A DNA stretch of 62,431 nucleotides from Caldilineaceae bacterium bin34 (GTDB lineage: Bacteria; Chloroflexota; Anaerolineae; Caldilineales; Caldilineaceae), in NCBI GenBank assembly GCA_002238555.1, contig MPMO01000025.1, positions 1-62,431 on the forward strand, given 5' to 3'. Made by a program: the position numbers and the translations under genes. The notes beneath the pieces were generated by a model. The model was not told the origin of the DNA, did not search any database, and saw only the letters and a list, made by a program, of their open reading frames with translations. Each line of letters starts with the position of its first letter. The stretch's first letter is position 1. Below, one piece after another: positions 52,402 through 62,213 of this stretch.

Positions 52402-54240
52402 TCACCGGATCCCGGTGTCGAGAGGGACCCATTCCGCATCTACATCGCGCACCGGCCGTTGTGCTGCCTCGATGCGTACCCGACCATCATTGGTCTTGGT
52501 CACGTGTAGAGCGATACAGGTGGTGTCTTCCGCGTGTTCCAACTCCAGCAGCAGACTGCGTCCGTATTGCCGGCGGTCAGCCTGATCCTGGGCCTCCCGC
52601 AGACTGCGGTTGTACTTCAGCTCGAACACACAAGCCCGGCCCCGGAAGATGACCGCCAAGTCGTACCGTCCGGACAGTTCGCGCCGCTCCGCCCGGGGTA
52701 CGACTCCCATGCCAAGGAAGATGCCGTGCAGGGCGGCATGGTAGGAATATTCGTCCGCCATGATGTTGTAGGGAAATGCATACAGGCAATCCAACAGAAC
52801 ATTCGGCAACTCCTTGTAGTCCCCCAATTCCAGGCATGTCCGGAGCCGGCCTATGCCTGGCAACTCATGGCCGACATGGGCACGTGCCAGGTCACGCAGT
52901 ACTGTCCGCGCGACCTCTCGGTTGGGCCAGCCCAGCCGCGCCGGTTCCCCATCGCGGGCGGGATGGTGTGTCAGGTAGCCTCCCTGCAACATCAGTGACT
53001 TGAGGCCGGTCACGCGATTGCTGTAGAAGTCGGAATCCAGTTCATCTGGATCATGAAAAGGCATCGGATCCACCGCGGCAGGCTGTCGTCGCAGCGCATC
53101 CACCAGAACCTTGGACACACCGGAATCCGACCAATGGGCTGGAAAGCCCCTTCGTTGGACGCGAGCCCGTCCCTGCGGCGCCAACAGGTCGGTCAGCGCG
53201 TTGCACAGGGACCACGGGTTGTAGACCGCCGGTCCGAAACCGTCCGGGTCGAACCGATAGCCGTTGTAGTTCTCCCTCAAGCGTTCCCGCAGTTCATCGA
53301 TTGAGATGCCCAGGCCTTCCGCCGCCGTTTCAATGCAGGTTGACAACGGTGTTTGGTCCAGATCGCCTTCCGTAAAGCCACAGACGGCACCGAACTCCTC
53401 CTTCCAGGTACAGTCCCGCAGGTTGTTGAGGGCCGAGAACATCTCACCGTATGCCCGGCGCGTGATGCCGGTGATCAGGACCTTGTGCACATCGGATTCG
53501 CGCTGCTTGAACGTCCGATAAAATTCTCGGAACAACTCGAAGATGGGCTCAACCTCGGCAGGATCGCGCCCCAGGAACTTCAACAGCGGGGTGTCGTACT
53601 CGTCCACCAACACTACCGGGTCCGCATCCTGTCGCTGCAGCGACGACAACAGGTCTCTCAAGAGTTTCTCAGGCGGATATGGATACAGCCGAGGATCGCG
53701 CAGCCATACCATGGACGTGCAAGGATCAAATCCTCTGCCGAACCAGAGAAGGCCCTGTTCGGCCAACTGAATTCGCAGTCCCAGGCCAACCTCCTCCACA
53801 GTTCTGCCCGTCACGGCACTCATGTCCAGGCGCACCACGGGATGACGAGGTTGGGAGACGAATTGTGTTTCCCAAGCCGTACCGGCAAACAGGTCCGCGT
53901 CCGGTATCTTCGGGTGTGGATTTGCCAAGTCACCGTCCGGGTGCCTGACTCCAGGAAGATGACCTTGGTACATGCACTCGATGGTGGACAGCATCAGCGT
54001 CTTGCCGAAGCGCCGTGGCCGGGCCAGAAACAGAAACTCGCCCGAGTCCAGCAGTTGCGCCAGTTCGCCGGTCTTGTCGACATAGGCGTAGTTCCCGCGC
54101 CGGAGACGTGCGTAGTCGGAAATACCCGGTCGCAGCACGGGCCAACCCTGATCCACAGGTTTGTCTACTTCGGATGGGGTCTTGCGCCCGGCCACATGAA
54201 TCCCCGCCACTTCCAGCTCACCGCAGGTTTTTGCGATCAC
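52402..54240 (-). CDS. AAA-ATPase-like/PD-(D/E)XK nuclease-like protein, copy 1
   Basis: 612 aa. Architecture of the PF09820 plus PF08011 family: N-terminal GNYAYVDKTGELAQLL, Walker A-like FLARPRRFGKTLML, Walker B VVLVDEYDTPLL, the ITGITRRAYGEMFSALNNL sensor region, a variable middle (about 270-550), and a C-terminal nuclease core DLAVIFRGRACVFELKYNRSL (Asp...E-x-K) with RRQYG. Function of the family is unknown; it is common in Bacteroidota, Clostridia and Chloroflexota, often in many copies. Closest to copies 2 and 3 but the most diverged of the tandem three. Confidence 0.87.
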   Translation of the reverse strand: MIAKTCGELEVAGIHVAGRKTPSEVDKPVDQGWPVLRPGISDYARLRRGNYAYVDKTGELAQLLDSGEFLFLARPRRFGKTLMLSTIECMYQGHLPGVRHPDGDLANPHPKIPDADLFAGTAWETQFVSQPRHPVVRLDMSAVTGRTVEEVGLGLRIQLAEQGLLWFGRGFDPCTSMVWLRDPRLYPYPPEKLLRDLLSSLQRQDADPVVLVDEYDTPLLKFLGRDPAEVEPIFELFREFYRTFKQRESDVHKVLITGITRRAYGEMFSALNNLRDCTWKEEFGAVCGFTEGDLDQTPLSTCIETAAEGLGISIDELRERLRENYNGYRFDPDGFGPAVYNPWSLCNALTDLLAPQGRARVQRRGFPAHWSDSGVSKVLVDALRRQPAAVDPMPFHDPDELDSDFYSNRVTGLKSLMLQGGYLTHHPARDGEPARLGWPNREVARTVLRDLARAHVGHELPGIGRLRTCLELGDYKELPNVLLDCLYAFPYNIMADEYSYHAALHGIFLGMGVVPRAERRELSGRYDLAVIFRGRACVFELKYNRSLREAQDQADRRQYGRSLLLELEHAEDTTCIALHVTKTNDGRVRIEAAQRPVRDVDAEWVPLDTGIR

Positions 54241-54245
54241 CTTGA

Positions 54246-54681
54246 TTGTAGTCCGCAGTCAAGGCCGTCGCAGGAGCAGACCAGCTATCAACAATGGCAG
54301 GCAACACGCCCTACTCGCCGTGGCGGATCTGCGACTTCCTTCCCCGGCATCCCGGAGACAACAGGGCTCCGCCAATCACGGGTCCGCACCCCAATCCCGG
54401 TCGGGTCCGGTCCCTGGCCCAACTCGTGCCCATTCGTCCCGCCCAACGCTCCCGTTGGCAACAGCATCTCCGGATTGCTTCAACCGGGTGCTTGTTCGCC
54501 CCGGTCCCGAGACAAACCCGTTTCTGCCAGCCATCGGCATACAGCGCATATCCTCCTGGGGCCGGCTGTCCTCGGGCACGATCGGATCGTGTCGCAGAAC
54601 CCGCGGATCGGCTACCGGCCGGGCGACGGACCGGAGTGGTGGAGCTGTTCCCGTCGCGGGAGAGAATCGGGGGCGGAGGCA
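54246..54681. repeat. Intergenic repeat, copy A (upstream of ATPase copy 1)
   Basis: Nearly identical to 56527-57029 except for about 64 bp missing here; the missing segment in copy B is bracketed by direct repeats of GCTCCCGT. The repeat includes GGACCGGAGTGGTGGAGC near its right end and extends into the 3' end of the next gene. Repeat and gene together form a duplicated unit of about 2.3 kb. Confidence 0.75.
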
Positions 54682-56511
54682 TCAATGATTCACAGGACCA
54701 AGCGGGAGCCACGCTGCCTTGATGTCGTGCACCGGTCGTTGCGCACCTTCAATGCGAACCTGCCCGTCCCCGGCCTTGGTCACGTGCAGGGCAATGCAAA
54801 CCGCGGCCTCCACCCGGTCCAACTCCAACAACAGGCTGCGTCCGTACTGCCGGCGGTCGGCCTGCGCCTGGGCTTCCCGCAGACTGCGGTTGTACTTCAG
54901 TTCAAACACGCAGGCCCGGCCGCGGTAGATGGCCGCCAAGTCGTACGTCCCGGACAGCTCGCGTCGCTCCGAACGAGGCACCACCCCCATCCCCAGGAAG
55001 ATGCCGTGCAGCGCGGCGTGGTGGGAGTATTCGTCGTCCATGATGTTGTAGGGAAACGCGTACAGGCAGTCCAACAGGATCTTCGGCAACCCCGTGTAGT
55101 CACCCAATTCGAGGCATGTGCGCAACCGCTCGATGCCCGGCAGTTCGTCGTCGACATGGGCACGCGCCAGGTCCCGTAGCACCGTCCGCGCGACTTCCCG
55201 GTTGGGCCAGCCCAACCTTGCGGGTTGACCGTCCCGGGCGGGATGATGGGTCAGATAGCCACTCTGCAACATCAGCGACTTGAGGCCCGTCGCACGGTTG
55301 CTGTAGAAGTCAGCCTCCAGTTCGTCCGGATCGTTAAACGGCATCGGATCCACAGCGGCCGGTTGCCGCTGCAACGCATCCACCAGGGACTTCGACACCC
55401 CTGAATCCGACCAGTGGGCCGGAAACCCGAGATGTTGAATCCGCTCCCGCCGTTGCGAAATGGTCAGATCGGTCAGGGTCCTGCACAGGGACCATGGGTT
55501 GTAGACGGCCGGACCTGCACCTTGCGGATCGAACCGGTAGCCGTTGTAGTTGATGCGGAGGGATTCACAAAGTTCATCGGGGGACTGGTCCATCTCCGCT
55601 GCAACCAGGGCAATGCAACCCGCCAACGGGGAGCGGTGCAGATCGGCATCCGTGAACCCGCAGACCGCTCCGCAATCCGCCTCCCAGGTACAGTCCTGCA
55701 GGTTGTTGAGGGCCGAGAACATCTCACCGTACGCCCGGCGCGTGATCCCGGTAATGAGAACCTTGTGCAGGTCCGCTTCGCACTGCTTGAACAGGCGATA
55801 GAACTCCCGGAACAACTCGAAGATCGGCTCCACCTCGGCCGGATCGCGGCCCAGCAGCTTCAAGAGCGGGGTGTCGTACTCGTCCACCAACACCACCGGG
55901 TCCGCATCCTGTTGCTGAAGCGACGCCAACAGGTCGCGCATCAGTTGTTCCGGCGGATACGGATACAGCCGCGGATCAACCAACCATTCCATGGCAGTGC
56001 AAGGATCAAACCCTCGACCGAACCAGAGAAGGCACTGCTCCGCCAACTGCAGTCGCAAGCGCAGCCCCACCTCCTCCACGGTACTGCCCGTCACGGTACT
56101 CATGTCCAGGCGCACAACCGGATGGCGAGGTTTGGAGGCAAACAGCGCTTCCCACGCCGTACCGGCGAACAGGTCCGGGTCCGGCACCTTCGGGTGTGGA
56201 TTGGCCAAGTCACCGGCCGGGTGTCTGACTCTCGGCAAGTCGCCCTGGTACATGCACTCAATGGTGGACAGCATCAGAGTCTTGCCAAAGCGCCGCGGCC
56301 GGGCCAGAAACAAAAACTCGCCCGAGTCCAGCAGTTGCGCCAGTTCGCCGGTCTTGTCGACGTAGGCGTAGTTCCCCCGCCGGAGCCGTGCGTAGTTTGA
56401 GACACCAGGTCGCAGCACGGGCCAACCCTGGCCCACAGGTTGCTCCCTGTCTGCTTCGGATGGGGTCTCGCGCCCGGCCCAGTCCATGAATCCCCGCCAC
56501 TCCCAGTTCAC
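54682..56511 (-). CDS. AAA-ATPase-like/PD-(D/E)XK nuclease-like protein, copy 2
   Basis: 609 aa, same layout as copy 1: RPRRFGKTLML, VVLVDEYDTPLL, ITGITRRAYGEMFSALNNL, and DLAAIYRGRACVFELKYNRSL. Its N-terminal about 265 residues and last about 60 are almost the same as copy 3, but the middle (about 270-545) differs greatly. Nuclease core E-L-K and the following basic helix are intact. Nothing suggests a broken gene. Reads away from copy A of the intergenic repeat. Confidence 0.87.
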   Translation of the reverse strand: MNWEWRGFMDWAGRETPSEADREQPVGQGWPVLRPGVSNYARLRRGNYAYVDKTGELAQLLDSGEFLFLARPRRFGKTLMLSTIECMYQGDLPRVRHPAGDLANPHPKVPDPDLFAGTAWEALFASKPRHPVVRLDMSTVTGSTVEEVGLRLRLQLAEQCLLWFGRGFDPCTAMEWLVDPRLYPYPPEQLMRDLLASLQQQDADPVVLVDEYDTPLLKLLGRDPAEVEPIFELFREFYRLFKQCEADLHKVLITGITRRAYGEMFSALNNLQDCTWEADCGAVCGFTDADLHRSPLAGCIALVAAEMDQSPDELCESLRINYNGYRFDPQGAGPAVYNPWSLCRTLTDLTISQRRERIQHLGFPAHWSDSGVSKSLVDALQRQPAAVDPMPFNDPDELEADFYSNRATGLKSLMLQSGYLTHHPARDGQPARLGWPNREVARTVLRDLARAHVDDELPGIERLRTCLELGDYTGLPKILLDCLYAFPYNIMDDEYSHHAALHGIFLGMGVVPRSERRELSGTYDLAAIYRGRACVFELKYNRSLREAQAQADRRQYGRSLLLELDRVEAAVCIALHVTKAGDGQVRIEGAQRPVHDIKAAWLPLGPVNH

Positions 56512-56526
56512 CGCAAGGGTTTGCGG

Positions 56527-57029
56527 TCACCTTGATTGTAGTCCGAAGTCAAGGCTGTCGCAGGAGCAGACCGGCTACCCACAATGGCAGGCAATAACTC
56601 CCTACCCGCCGTAGTGGATCTGCGACTTCCTTCCCCGGCATCCCGGAGACAACGGGGCGCCGCCAATCACGGGTCCGCACTCCAATCCCGGTCGGGTCCG
56701 GTCCCTGGCCCAACTCGTGCCCATTCGTCCCGCCCAACGCTCCCGTATTCCGACTTCCGGATCCATTTCTGGCGGGCCTTCACGAGCCATGCTCTGCTCC
56801 CGTTGGCAACAGCATCTCCGGATTGCTTCAACCGGGTGCTTGTTCGCCCCGGTCCCGAGACAAACCGTTTCCGCCAGCCATTGGCGTGCAGCGCATAATC
56901 CCCCTGAGGCCGGCTGCCCTCGGGCATGATCGGATGGTGTCGCAGAACCCGCGGATCGGCTACCGGCCGGGCGACGGACCGGAGTGGTGGAGCTGTTCCC
57001 GTCGCGGGAGAGAATCGGGGTCGGAGGCA
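56527..57029. repeat. Intergenic repeat, copy B (upstream of ATPase copy 2)
   Basis: Second copy of the 54246 repeat with about 64 additional bp near 56745-56808, starting ATTCCGACTTCCGG and ending ACGAGCCATGCTCT. The 8-bp GCTCCCGT lies at both sides, so either copy A lost it by recombination between short repeats or copy B gained it by insertion. Confidence 0.75.
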
Positions 57030-58841
57030 TCAATGATTCACAGGACCAAGCGGGAGCCACGCTGCCTTGATGTCGTGCACCGGTCGTTGCGCACCTTCGA
57101 TGCGAACCTGCCCGTCCCCGACCTTGGTCACGTTCAGGGCAATGCAGTCCGCGGCCTCCACCCGGTCCAACTCCAACAACAGGCTGCGTCCGTACTGCCG
57201 GCGGTCGGCCTGCTCCTGGGCTTCCCGCAGACTGCGGTTGTACTTCAGCTCAACGACGGTGGCCCGGCCCCCACACACAATTGCCAAGTCGAAACGTCCC
57301 GCCAACTCGGACTGTTCCGAACGCGGCAGCACCCCCATGCCCATGAACAGCCCTTGCAGGGCGGCATGGTAGGAGAACTCGTCGTTCATGATGTGGTAGG
57401 GAAACGCGTGCAGGCAGTCCAACAGGGCGGTCGGGAAATCCCCGTACTCTCCCGAATCCAGACACTGGCGCACGCGCGCGACGCCCGGCAGTTTCTCCCC
57501 CACATGGACGAGAGCCAAGTCCCTGAGCATGGTCCGGGACACTTCGCGATTGGGCCAACCCAGCCGCGCCGGGTGTCCATTCCCGGCCGGATGGTGGGTC
57601 AAGTAGCCGCTCTGCAGCATCAGGGACTTGAGGCCGGTCGCCTTGTTGCCGTAGAAGTCGGCAGCCAATTCATCGGGATGGGCAAACGGGATCGAGTTCA
57701 CCGCGGCGGGTTGTCGCCTCAGTGCATCCACCAGGGTCTTGGGCACCCCCGAGTCCGCCCAATGCGCAGGGAATCCATGCCTTTTGATGCTTTCCCGTAC
57801 CGCCGGGGTCATGAGGTCGGAGAGGGTATTGCACAGCGACCAGGGGTTGTAAACCGCCGGTCCCCACCCGTCGCGATCGAACCGATATCCGTTGTAATAC
57901 TCTCGAAGCGACACTCGCAAGTCGTTGGTGGCCTGTCCCAGGCCGTCCGCCGCCACTTCAATGTAGTCCGACAACGGAGGTTGGTCCAGTTGGCTTTCGG
58001 TAAATCCGCACACCCCGCCAAGGTCGGCGCGCCAAGTGCAGTCCCGCAGGTTGTTGAGGGCCGAGAACATCTCACCGTACGCCCGGCGCGTGATCCCGGT
58101 GATCAGGACCTTGTGCAGGTCCGCTTCGCACTGCTTGAACATACGATAAAACTCACGGAACAACTCAAAAATCGGCTCGACCTCGGTCGGATCGCGGCCC
58201 AGCAGCTTCAAGAGCGGGGTGTCGTACTCGTCCACCAACACCACCGGGTCCGCCTCCTGTTGCTGAAGCGACGCCAACAGGTCGCGCATCAGTTGTTCAG
58301 GCGGATACGGATACAACCGCGGATCAACCAACCATTCCATGGAAGTGCAAGGATCAAACCCTCGACCGAACCAGAGAAGGCACTGCTCTGCCAACTGAAG
58401 TCGCAAGCGCAGCCCCACCTCCTCCACGGTACTGCCTGCCACTGTGCTCATGTCCAAGCGCACAACCGGATGCCGAGGTTTGGAGGCAAACAGCGCGTCC
58501 CACGCCGTACCGGCGAACAGATCCGGATCCGGCACCTTCGGGTGTGGATTGGCCAAGTCACCGGCCGGGTGTCTGACTCTCGGCAAGTCGCCCTGGTACA
58601 TGCACTCAATGGTGGACAGCATCAGGGTCTTGCCAAAGCGCCGAGGCCGGGCCAGAAACAAAAACTCGCCCGAGTCCAGCAGTTGCGCCAGTTCGCCGGT
58701 CTTGTCGACGTAGGCATATTGCTCGCGCCGGAGGCGTGCGTAGTTCGAGACACCGGGTCGCAGCACTGGCCAGCTGTTGGCTGGACATTGCCTCCGGTCT
58801 GCATCAGCTGGAGTCTCGCGCTCGGCCATGTCCGAATTCAT
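57030..58841 (-). CDS. AAA-ATPase-like/PD-(D/E)XK nuclease-like protein, copy 3
   Basis: 603 aa. RPRRFGKTLML (Walker A-like), VVLVDEYDTPLL, ITGITRRAYGEMFSALNNL, and nuclease core DLAIVCGGRATVVELKYNRSL. Near-identical to copy 2 over the ATPase core and C-terminal tail (both end AAWLPLGPVNH), and diverged in the middle. The upstream region is unlike repeats A and B after about 40 bp, apart from a GATTGTAGTCCGAAG string. Confidence 0.87.
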   Translation of the reverse strand: MNSDMAERETPADADRRQCPANSWPVLRPGVSNYARLRREQYAYVDKTGELAQLLDSGEFLFLARPRRFGKTLMLSTIECMYQGDLPRVRHPAGDLANPHPKVPDPDLFAGTAWDALFASKPRHPVVRLDMSTVAGSTVEEVGLRLRLQLAEQCLLWFGRGFDPCTSMEWLVDPRLYPYPPEQLMRDLLASLQQQEADPVVLVDEYDTPLLKLLGRDPTEVEPIFELFREFYRMFKQCEADLHKVLITGITRRAYGEMFSALNNLRDCTWRADLGGVCGFTESQLDQPPLSDYIEVAADGLGQATNDLRVSLREYYNGYRFDRDGWGPAVYNPWSLCNTLSDLMTPAVRESIKRHGFPAHWADSGVPKTLVDALRRQPAAVNSIPFAHPDELAADFYGNKATGLKSLMLQSGYLTHHPAGNGHPARLGWPNREVSRTMLRDLALVHVGEKLPGVARVRQCLDSGEYGDFPTALLDCLHAFPYHIMNDEFSYHAALQGLFMGMGVLPRSEQSELAGRFDLAIVCGGRATVVELKYNRSLREAQEQADRRQYGRSLLLELDRVEAADCIALNVTKVGDGQVRIEGAQRPVHDIKAAWLPLGPVNH

Positions 58842-59364
58842 CCGCTACTGGCAGTCCACCGCCGGGGTTGGCGGCACGCCAGATTGTAGTCCGAAGCCCA
58901 GACCTCTCGAGGCAGACCGGGTACCGGCAATGGTCGGCGGCACTCCACCACTCGCCACCGTCCTTCCTGTTCACTCTCCACCTCATGCGCGCGGCCAACC
59001 AAACACAGGAACTTCACTTTGGGCGAACGGCGACATGTCATCGGCCGGCACAGACGGTCAATGGCACGCTCAGGCAACCGGTTTGTCTTCCTGAGGTTTG
59101 AAGGCATCCGATCAGGGTCGCAATCGGCGGCTGTTGGGACCTGCTCTCAACAGGTATGCCTCCGTGACATGCACCGTCACAGGGCAGGGCCAAACCTACC
59201 CATGGGTGCAACCCACAACAATCTCCAGAGGCCTGCACCCGGAGATGTCGCCAACTGCTTCGGTTGCCTCCGGTTTGCCGGAAACCGCACGCCCAACGGT
59301 GGGGCCCTTGGGATCCCCGATGTTGCCATCACCTGCGGCACAGGTCGCATTACGGGCATGCAAG
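58842..59364. other. Intergenic region between copy 3 and the MITE-like element
   Basis: No gene supported. It contains the GATTGTAGTCCGAAG string found upstream of the other copies, then low-similarity sequence. Frames up to about 176 codons lack any family pattern. Confidence 0.4.
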
Positions 59365-59558
59365 GGCACTGTTTCAGTTTCGTTGATTTTGCTCAGGTCG
59401 CTTGTATCGGCACCTTCCCGTGTTCCGTCCCCTGCCTACCCCCGCCTCAGCTGATGGCACATGACATGGCCCGAGACCGGCGAATCAAACCTGCTGCCCG
59501 CGCACGGAACATGCCGAGGACGGCCTGGAACCAATATCAACGAGATTGAAACAGTGCC
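59365..59558. mobile_element. MITE-like element (194 bp) with IS-type ends
   Basis: Left end GGCACTGTTTCAGTTTCGT (59365) and right end GATTGAAACAGTGCC (to 59558) are inverted and match the terminal repeats of the 27378 IS, the left one with several changes. No transposase fits inside. No convincing 8-bp target duplication is seen (CATGCAAG versus CAAGGATG), so it may be old or formed by internal deletion. It ends 120 bp before the copy 4 start. Confidence 0.6.
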
Positions 59559-59678
59559 CAAGGATGCATGACCGCATGACCGTGCCCGTGGCAATAGTAG
59601 AATGGCTTCGCAACTGCCCCCTATGCCAGGAACATTGGGACAGTTGCGAAATGTGCCTGCGTTGATGGAGGCAGATAC

Positions 59679-61499
59679 ATGCCTGAAGCACGCCTCCCCC
59701 CCCTGCACCCCAGCGATGCCGACTTTGCCGCCATTCGCCGCCGGGATGGCTTCTATGTGGACAAGACCGGTTTGTTCCGGGACCTGCTTGAGGCGGATCC
59801 GAGTCCCCTGCCTAGTCCGCCGCTGACCTGCCGCCACCAGTTTCTGGCGCGTCCGCGGCGGTTCGGCAAGACGCTGTTGATTAACACGCTGGAGGCCTGG
59901 TTCCAGGGGTTGCCGCCGGGCCACAGGGCCAATCCCGAAGGCGACACCGAGCCCCTGGAAGGTCTGCCCGACAGCTGGACATCGCCAGCGTGGCTGTGGA
60001 CGGGTCTTGACGCGCAGGCCTGGCACGGGATCCACGGCTGGCATCCCGTGATTCGCTTGGATTTGTCCCAACTGGGCAACCCCAACCCCGCCGGCACGCG
60101 CGCCGCCCTGCGCGACTACATGGAAGACATGGTATGGCAGTGGACCGACCGCGATGCGCCTTGGCGATCGGCTTGGCCAGCCTCCTTGCTTGCTTCGGGA
60201 CCCGAGCGGATCCTGCGGAACCTGATCCGGTACCTGGAGCGTGCCTACGGTCGTCAGCCCGTGGTACTGGTGGATGAATACGACGCTCCCCTTGTCAATC
60301 ACATCGGGACCGACCGTTCCCTGGAACCCGCGGTCGCGGAACTCCGCGAATTCATCCGCGTGCTGAAGGATGACGAGGGCCTGCTCTACGGCGTGTTTGT
60401 GACTGGTATCACGCGCTTCGCGCGCCACCACCTGTTCTCCGCCGCCAACAACTTCATCGACATCTCGGAAGAGGATGACTACGGGGCCCTCTGCGGTTTC
60501 ACGGAGGGCGAAGTAGACCAGGATCTGGCCCCCTACCGGGAGGCCCTGACGGAACTGGAACCGCGCCTGCGCGACCGCGACATCGTTGCCGACTGGCGGG
60601 TGCGCTACAACGGCTACCGCTTCTCGCCCCGCCCCGACGCACCCCGCGTCTACAACCCCTTCACTTTGACCAACGGCCTGACCCGGGTGCTGTCGAATGC
60701 GGGGCGGCGGCGCGAGGCTACAGCAGGCATCTGGCCCTCCGCCTGGAGTGAGTCCGGGCATCCGGGCCTCATCGCGCGTCTGGCCGCCGACACCCGCCAG
60801 GTGTTGCCGGCCGGCGGACCGATGTCAGCCCGGGATGCACAGGCCGCCGGGATGGGCGATCTGACCCATCCGAACTATGCCGACCTCATGGTCGACACCG
60901 GCTACTACACTTGGCACGGAGGTGGGGACTCCGCCCCCGCCTATTTGAACTTCCCCAACCTGGAAGTGGCCGAGTCATGGACCCGCGACATCCTGGACCG
61001 GGGGCGGTACCCTTCCGACCGGCATGCACAGCTGGTCCCCGATCTGAAAGCGGCCCTGGCGTCCGGGGACGTGAAGGGCGCCTTCCACCAACGCCTGGAG
61101 GACTACCTGTTCCACTTTTCATTTCATAATCTGCGGAGCGAGGACACCTTCCGCACCCTATTGCAGTCCCTGCTGCTGCAAATGGGGCTGTCCACGCAGT
61201 CGGAGAAGTCCACGCTGGGTGGACGCGCCGACCATGAAATCCGGTTCGGCCACCGGATGTATGTCTTCGAGGTGAAGTACAACCAGTCCCTCGGCGCGGC
61301 CCGCAGGCAGATTCGGAACCGGCAGTACGGACGCGAACACCTGGGCCGCGGGTTGGAAGTGGTGGCCGTGTCCCTGAACCTCCGTCGCAACCAAGACGAC
61401 ATCGCCCTGGAGTGCGCCACGGACGACTTGGTCGAACTGCTGGGAGTACGCGACAAGACCCTGCCGGAGGGTGGAGGAACCTTCCCGGGCCTGGGGTGA
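59679..61499 (+). CDS. AAA-ATPase-like/PD-(D/E)XK nuclease-like protein, copy 4 (divergent)
   Basis: 606 aa, opposite strand to the other three. Start supported by GGAGG at 59667-59671, 7 nt before ATG. Motifs as in the family: GFYVDKTGLFRDLL, FLARPRRFGKTLLI, VVLVDEYDAPLV, VTGITRFARHHLFSAANNF, VRYNGYRFSP, and nuclease core DHEIRFGHRMYVFEVKYNQSL with NRQYG. Overall low identity to copies 1-3, so an independent lineage within the same family. Its C-terminus adds a basic/acidic tail past the core. Confidence 0.85.
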   Translation: MPEARLPPLHPSDADFAAIRRRDGFYVDKTGLFRDLLEADPSPLPSPPLTCRHQFLARPRRFGKTLLINTLEAWFQGLPPGHRANPEGDTEPLEGLPDSWTSPAWLWTGLDAQAWHGIHGWHPVIRLDLSQLGNPNPAGTRAALRDYMEDMVWQWTDRDAPWRSAWPASLLASGPERILRNLIRYLERAYGRQPVVLVDEYDAPLVNHIGTDRSLEPAVAELREFIRVLKDDEGLLYGVFVTGITRFARHHLFSAANNFIDISEEDDYGALCGFTEGEVDQDLAPYREALTELEPRLRDRDIVADWRVRYNGYRFSPRPDAPRVYNPFTLTNGLTRVLSNAGRRREATAGIWPSAWSESGHPGLIARLAADTRQVLPAGGPMSARDAQAAGMGDLTHPNYADLMVDTGYYTWHGGGDSAPAYLNFPNLEVAESWTRDILDRGRYPSDRHAQLVPDLKAALASGDVKGAFHQRLEDYLFHFSFHNLRSEDTFRTLLQSLLLQMGLSTQSEKSTLGGRADHEIRFGHRMYVFEVKYNQSLGAARRQIRNRQYGREHLGRGLEVVAVSLNLRRNQDDIALECATDDLVELLGVRDKTLPEGGGTFPGLG

Positions 61500-61687
61500 C
61501 ATTGATGCAGTCTACAACGATGGGTCCCTACCATAGTGTTGCCAAGACAACCAAGAGGTCCCTTCGTCGTGCCCGAGATCGACACATCCGAGAGCTGCAC
61601 GCACCAGGCCTGACAAGACCCGCGAAGGAGTGTCCAGAGCCACCGTTGAGGGCAAGGGCCTGAGCTGGACTTTGTACAAAGTCAGTG
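61500..61687. other. Short intergenic region with a 16-bp palindrome
   Basis: GACTTTGTACAAAGTC at 61668-61683 is a perfect palindrome. The rest is unrecognised. It is next to the inner, truncated end of the IS remnant, where the expected terminal repeat is missing. Confidence 0.45.
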
Positions 61688-61689
61688 CG

Positions 61690-62146
61690 GGTGATGAGAG
61701 GTTGGTGGTGTTTCAGGCCGAGTAGCAGAGGGCGGCCAGGAGCGGTGGCTGGGGGCGTTTTCGGATGTCGAGGGTGGCCGGGGATAGGGAAAAAGGCGGG
61801 GCCTGCGTCCAGAGGGTGTGTCGGACGCAAGCCAGGGCATCGGAGAATGTGGGGAGGGTCTTGGCATACCAGGCGGCTTGGCGGGGGCGGAGGGGACGCG
61901 CCCGGCGCAGGTGGTGGGCGACCAGGTGGCGGGGATAGGTGCCGTTGCGGCGCCAGGCACGGGCCCCGCCATGAGGGCAGGCGCCCGGATCCTCGGGCAA
62001 CGCCCGTTGGCGTTCGGGGTCGGCGGGCCTTAGAATGAAGTCCACGGCGAGGGGTCCTGTTGGTTTGGGTTAGACGAAACCAAGTGTAGGGGCCCCTCGT
62101 CCCTTGCCGAGGCTGCAACCAATATCAACGAGATTGAAACAGTGTC
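61690..62146 (-). mobile_element. Truncated second copy of the 27378-type IS
   Basis: The end at 62116-62146 (minus orientation GACACTGTTTCAATCTCG...) matches the 27378 left end; about 110 bp inward the two copies align closely, including the inverted repeat before the transposase start. The other end is missing, so the element is truncated near 61690. Confidence 0.72.
61713..62045 (-). pseudogene. Truncated transposase of the second IS copy
   Basis: GTG at 62045 gives MDFILRPADPERQRALPEDPGACPHGG then WRRNGTYPRHLVAHH, the same N-terminus as the 27479 transposase but with the CPHGG zinc-finger-like segment kept. After about 60 codons the sequence leaves the transposase pattern and stops at 61713. 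The catalytic domain is absent. Confidence 0.62.
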
Positions 62147-62213
62147 GGCACAACAGGCCGGTGCCGAACACGGCGGGAATCTGGGGAGCCCCCCTACAGT
62201 GGGTGAAAGCCTG

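Noticed and set aside
53353..58889. Long plus-strand frames over the AAA/nuclease copies
   Set aside because: Complements of three paralogous genes; they repeat because the genes repeat.
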